Shown here: piece by piece, positions 63,401-64,000 of the stretch
Layout: every line of letters begins with the position of its first letter
Numbering within the stretch: position 1 is the stretch's first letter
Origin: Tetrahymena thermophila SB210
Taxonomy: Eukaryota > Ciliophora > Oligohymenophorea > Hymenostomatida > Tetrahymenidae
Direction: 5' to 3'
DNA length: 64,000 nucleotides
Assembly (NCBI RefSeq): GCF_000189635.1
Contig: NW_002476322.1
Span: forward strand, 62,001-126,000
Notes under the pieces: model-generated
The model's database searches: none
Told to the model about the DNA's origin: nothing
What the model saw: the letters and a program-made list of their open reading frames with translations, nothing else
Translations under genes and position numbers: made by a program

Positions 63401-64000
63401 CACTTCTGAAGAAATTTGATTTCGTGAGCGATTTTACCGTTTTTTTGTAAAATCTAAATTGCAATCTATATTTTTTTAGTAGAAAATTTATAAAATTTAT
63501 TAAAATTGTAAATATTTATTTTTATTAATTTATTTACATCACTGATTTCTGGATCTTTTAAATCTAGCTTTGCTGATTTATTAAAAATTTTTATTTTTTC
63601 AATCATTTTTAAAGTCTATTTGTGCAGACTTATTTAGGACTCTGTCTTGAAAACATCACTCCCCTATAAATATGATGAAGAAAGCACTTAGCTTGGAATA
63701 TCAATAGATTTTTATATTCCTAAGTCAATTGAGAGTTTTGCAAATGATTTTCCAAATTAATTTAAAGAACCTTAATTTTCGTTTGCATTTAATAAATTTG
63801 CTTGGTTGAAAGCGTTATTTTTTAGAATTGTCTAAACAATAAGACTTTACCTTCCAGCATTCTTAGTGTTACTTGTATCTTATTGATTAGATTATGATAC
63901 TTATATGACATATTACTATTCTTATTTGTCTTGAATGGAATTACTTTGTGACTGCTACATTTTATCTTAATTCTCATCAATATTTATATTTGCTGGAACA
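60411..64000 (-). CDS. Gene N: tandem cyclic-nucleotide-binding-domain protein (start beyond right edge, exact stop unresolved)
   Basis: Multi-exon. The window edge begins inside a Gln/Ser/Asn-rich head (VPANINIDENQDK...). CNBD1 starts about 63430: KCIEGMPLFQKHQGLFEKAN, HVKYSKNHVIFNFGEYGYHY, IVLKGSVSCLIPQN. It is then interrupted by about 190 Lys/Gln/Glu-rich residues (62850-62310) and resumes at about 62220: FFPVKTFIAGESFGEIALM then ERRTATMVCQEETHLMVLSK. That is a complete phosphate-binding cassette with its Glu and Arg. CNBD2 follows (FLRKFQFLDSLPTSQLMSLL, VVYNEGDEADNIYFIKSGEV), also with an acidic loop insertion before LGPGQCFGEEEIIEEKSKRL. The tail exons (61470-60411) are Ser/Gln-rich (SSTSRFFKSPLQSPQRSS, ISMSSQFSPLSQKNYPLMDS, QIPTISLFDYKNQSAEFEF). 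Introns of 50-70 nt were placed by phase. Likely a cAMP/cGMP-responsive regulator. It lacks any visible kinase or channel domain. Confidence 0.85.
61457..61478. repeat. TAAA microsatellite in an intron of gene N
   Basis: About five copies of ATAA/TAAA between the CNBD2-end exon (IFSIQKE) and the next exon (YFEFSEIL). Confidence 0.7.

Noticed and set aside
1-64000. tRNA, rRNA, CRISPR, transposon or virus-like elements
   Set aside because: No GC-richer cloverleaf-like stretch, no regularly spaced identical repeats with unique spacers, and no transposase, polymerase or capsid motif was noticed by eye. tRNAscan and domain searches would be needed to exclude small or diverged ones.

Overview
The window is very AT-rich ciliate nuclear DNA, most like Tetrahymena or a close oligohymenophorean relative. 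Every convincing reading frame contains many in-frame TAA and TAG codons where glutamine is expected and ends only at TGA, which is ciliate nuclear code 6. Introns are short, AT-rich and GT..AG. Standard-code ORF calling shreds these genes, so almost all short standard-code ORFs here are fragments or antisense shadows. I read the frames by hand with TAA/TAG = Gln. For eight genes the total coding length is an exact multiple of three with no intron or with one placed by eye.

Layout, left to right: (1) 1-16754, minus strand: three tandem paralogues (A, incomplete at the left edge; B; C) of large secretory/membrane proteins. They have a GGAI/GGGL-type (chlamydial PMP / pectin-lyase-like) ectodomain, a Cys-rich stalk and a multi-pass membrane domain. 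A decayed fourth piece lies at about 3370-3550, and an unrelated leucine-rich-repeat (LRR) gene with an acidic head (D, 4399-6791) sits between A and B. (2) 17790-19556: an LRR-like gene (E). (3) 19851-46993, minus strand: three giant tandem paralogues (F, G, H; about 8.4 kb each) with a signal peptide, two 'PHWS' beta-sandwich-like modules, a very long furin-like Cys-rich array and a multi-pass C-terminal domain. (4) 48507-64000: a housekeeping and regulatory block. It holds a synaptojanin-type Sac1/inositol-5-phosphatase (I), a TPR protein (J), a YbaK/ProX-like deacylase-domain protein (K, the only plus-strand gene), a mitochondrial-type acyl carrier protein (L), a Gln/Asn-rich protein (M) and a tandem cyclic-nucleotide-binding-domain protein (N, start beyond the right edge).

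The first two-thirds is dominated by two local expansions of cell-surface receptor-like genes, each in three tandem copies with conserved exon structure. Copies B and C differ patchily in divergence, which suggests gene conversion. I saw no tRNA, rRNA, CRISPR, virus-like element or transposon. The most promising undescribed items are the architecture of the F/G/H family, the loop insertions in the tandem CNBD protein N, and the degenerate tandem repeats at 54.7-55.6 kb and 59.9-60.3 kb.
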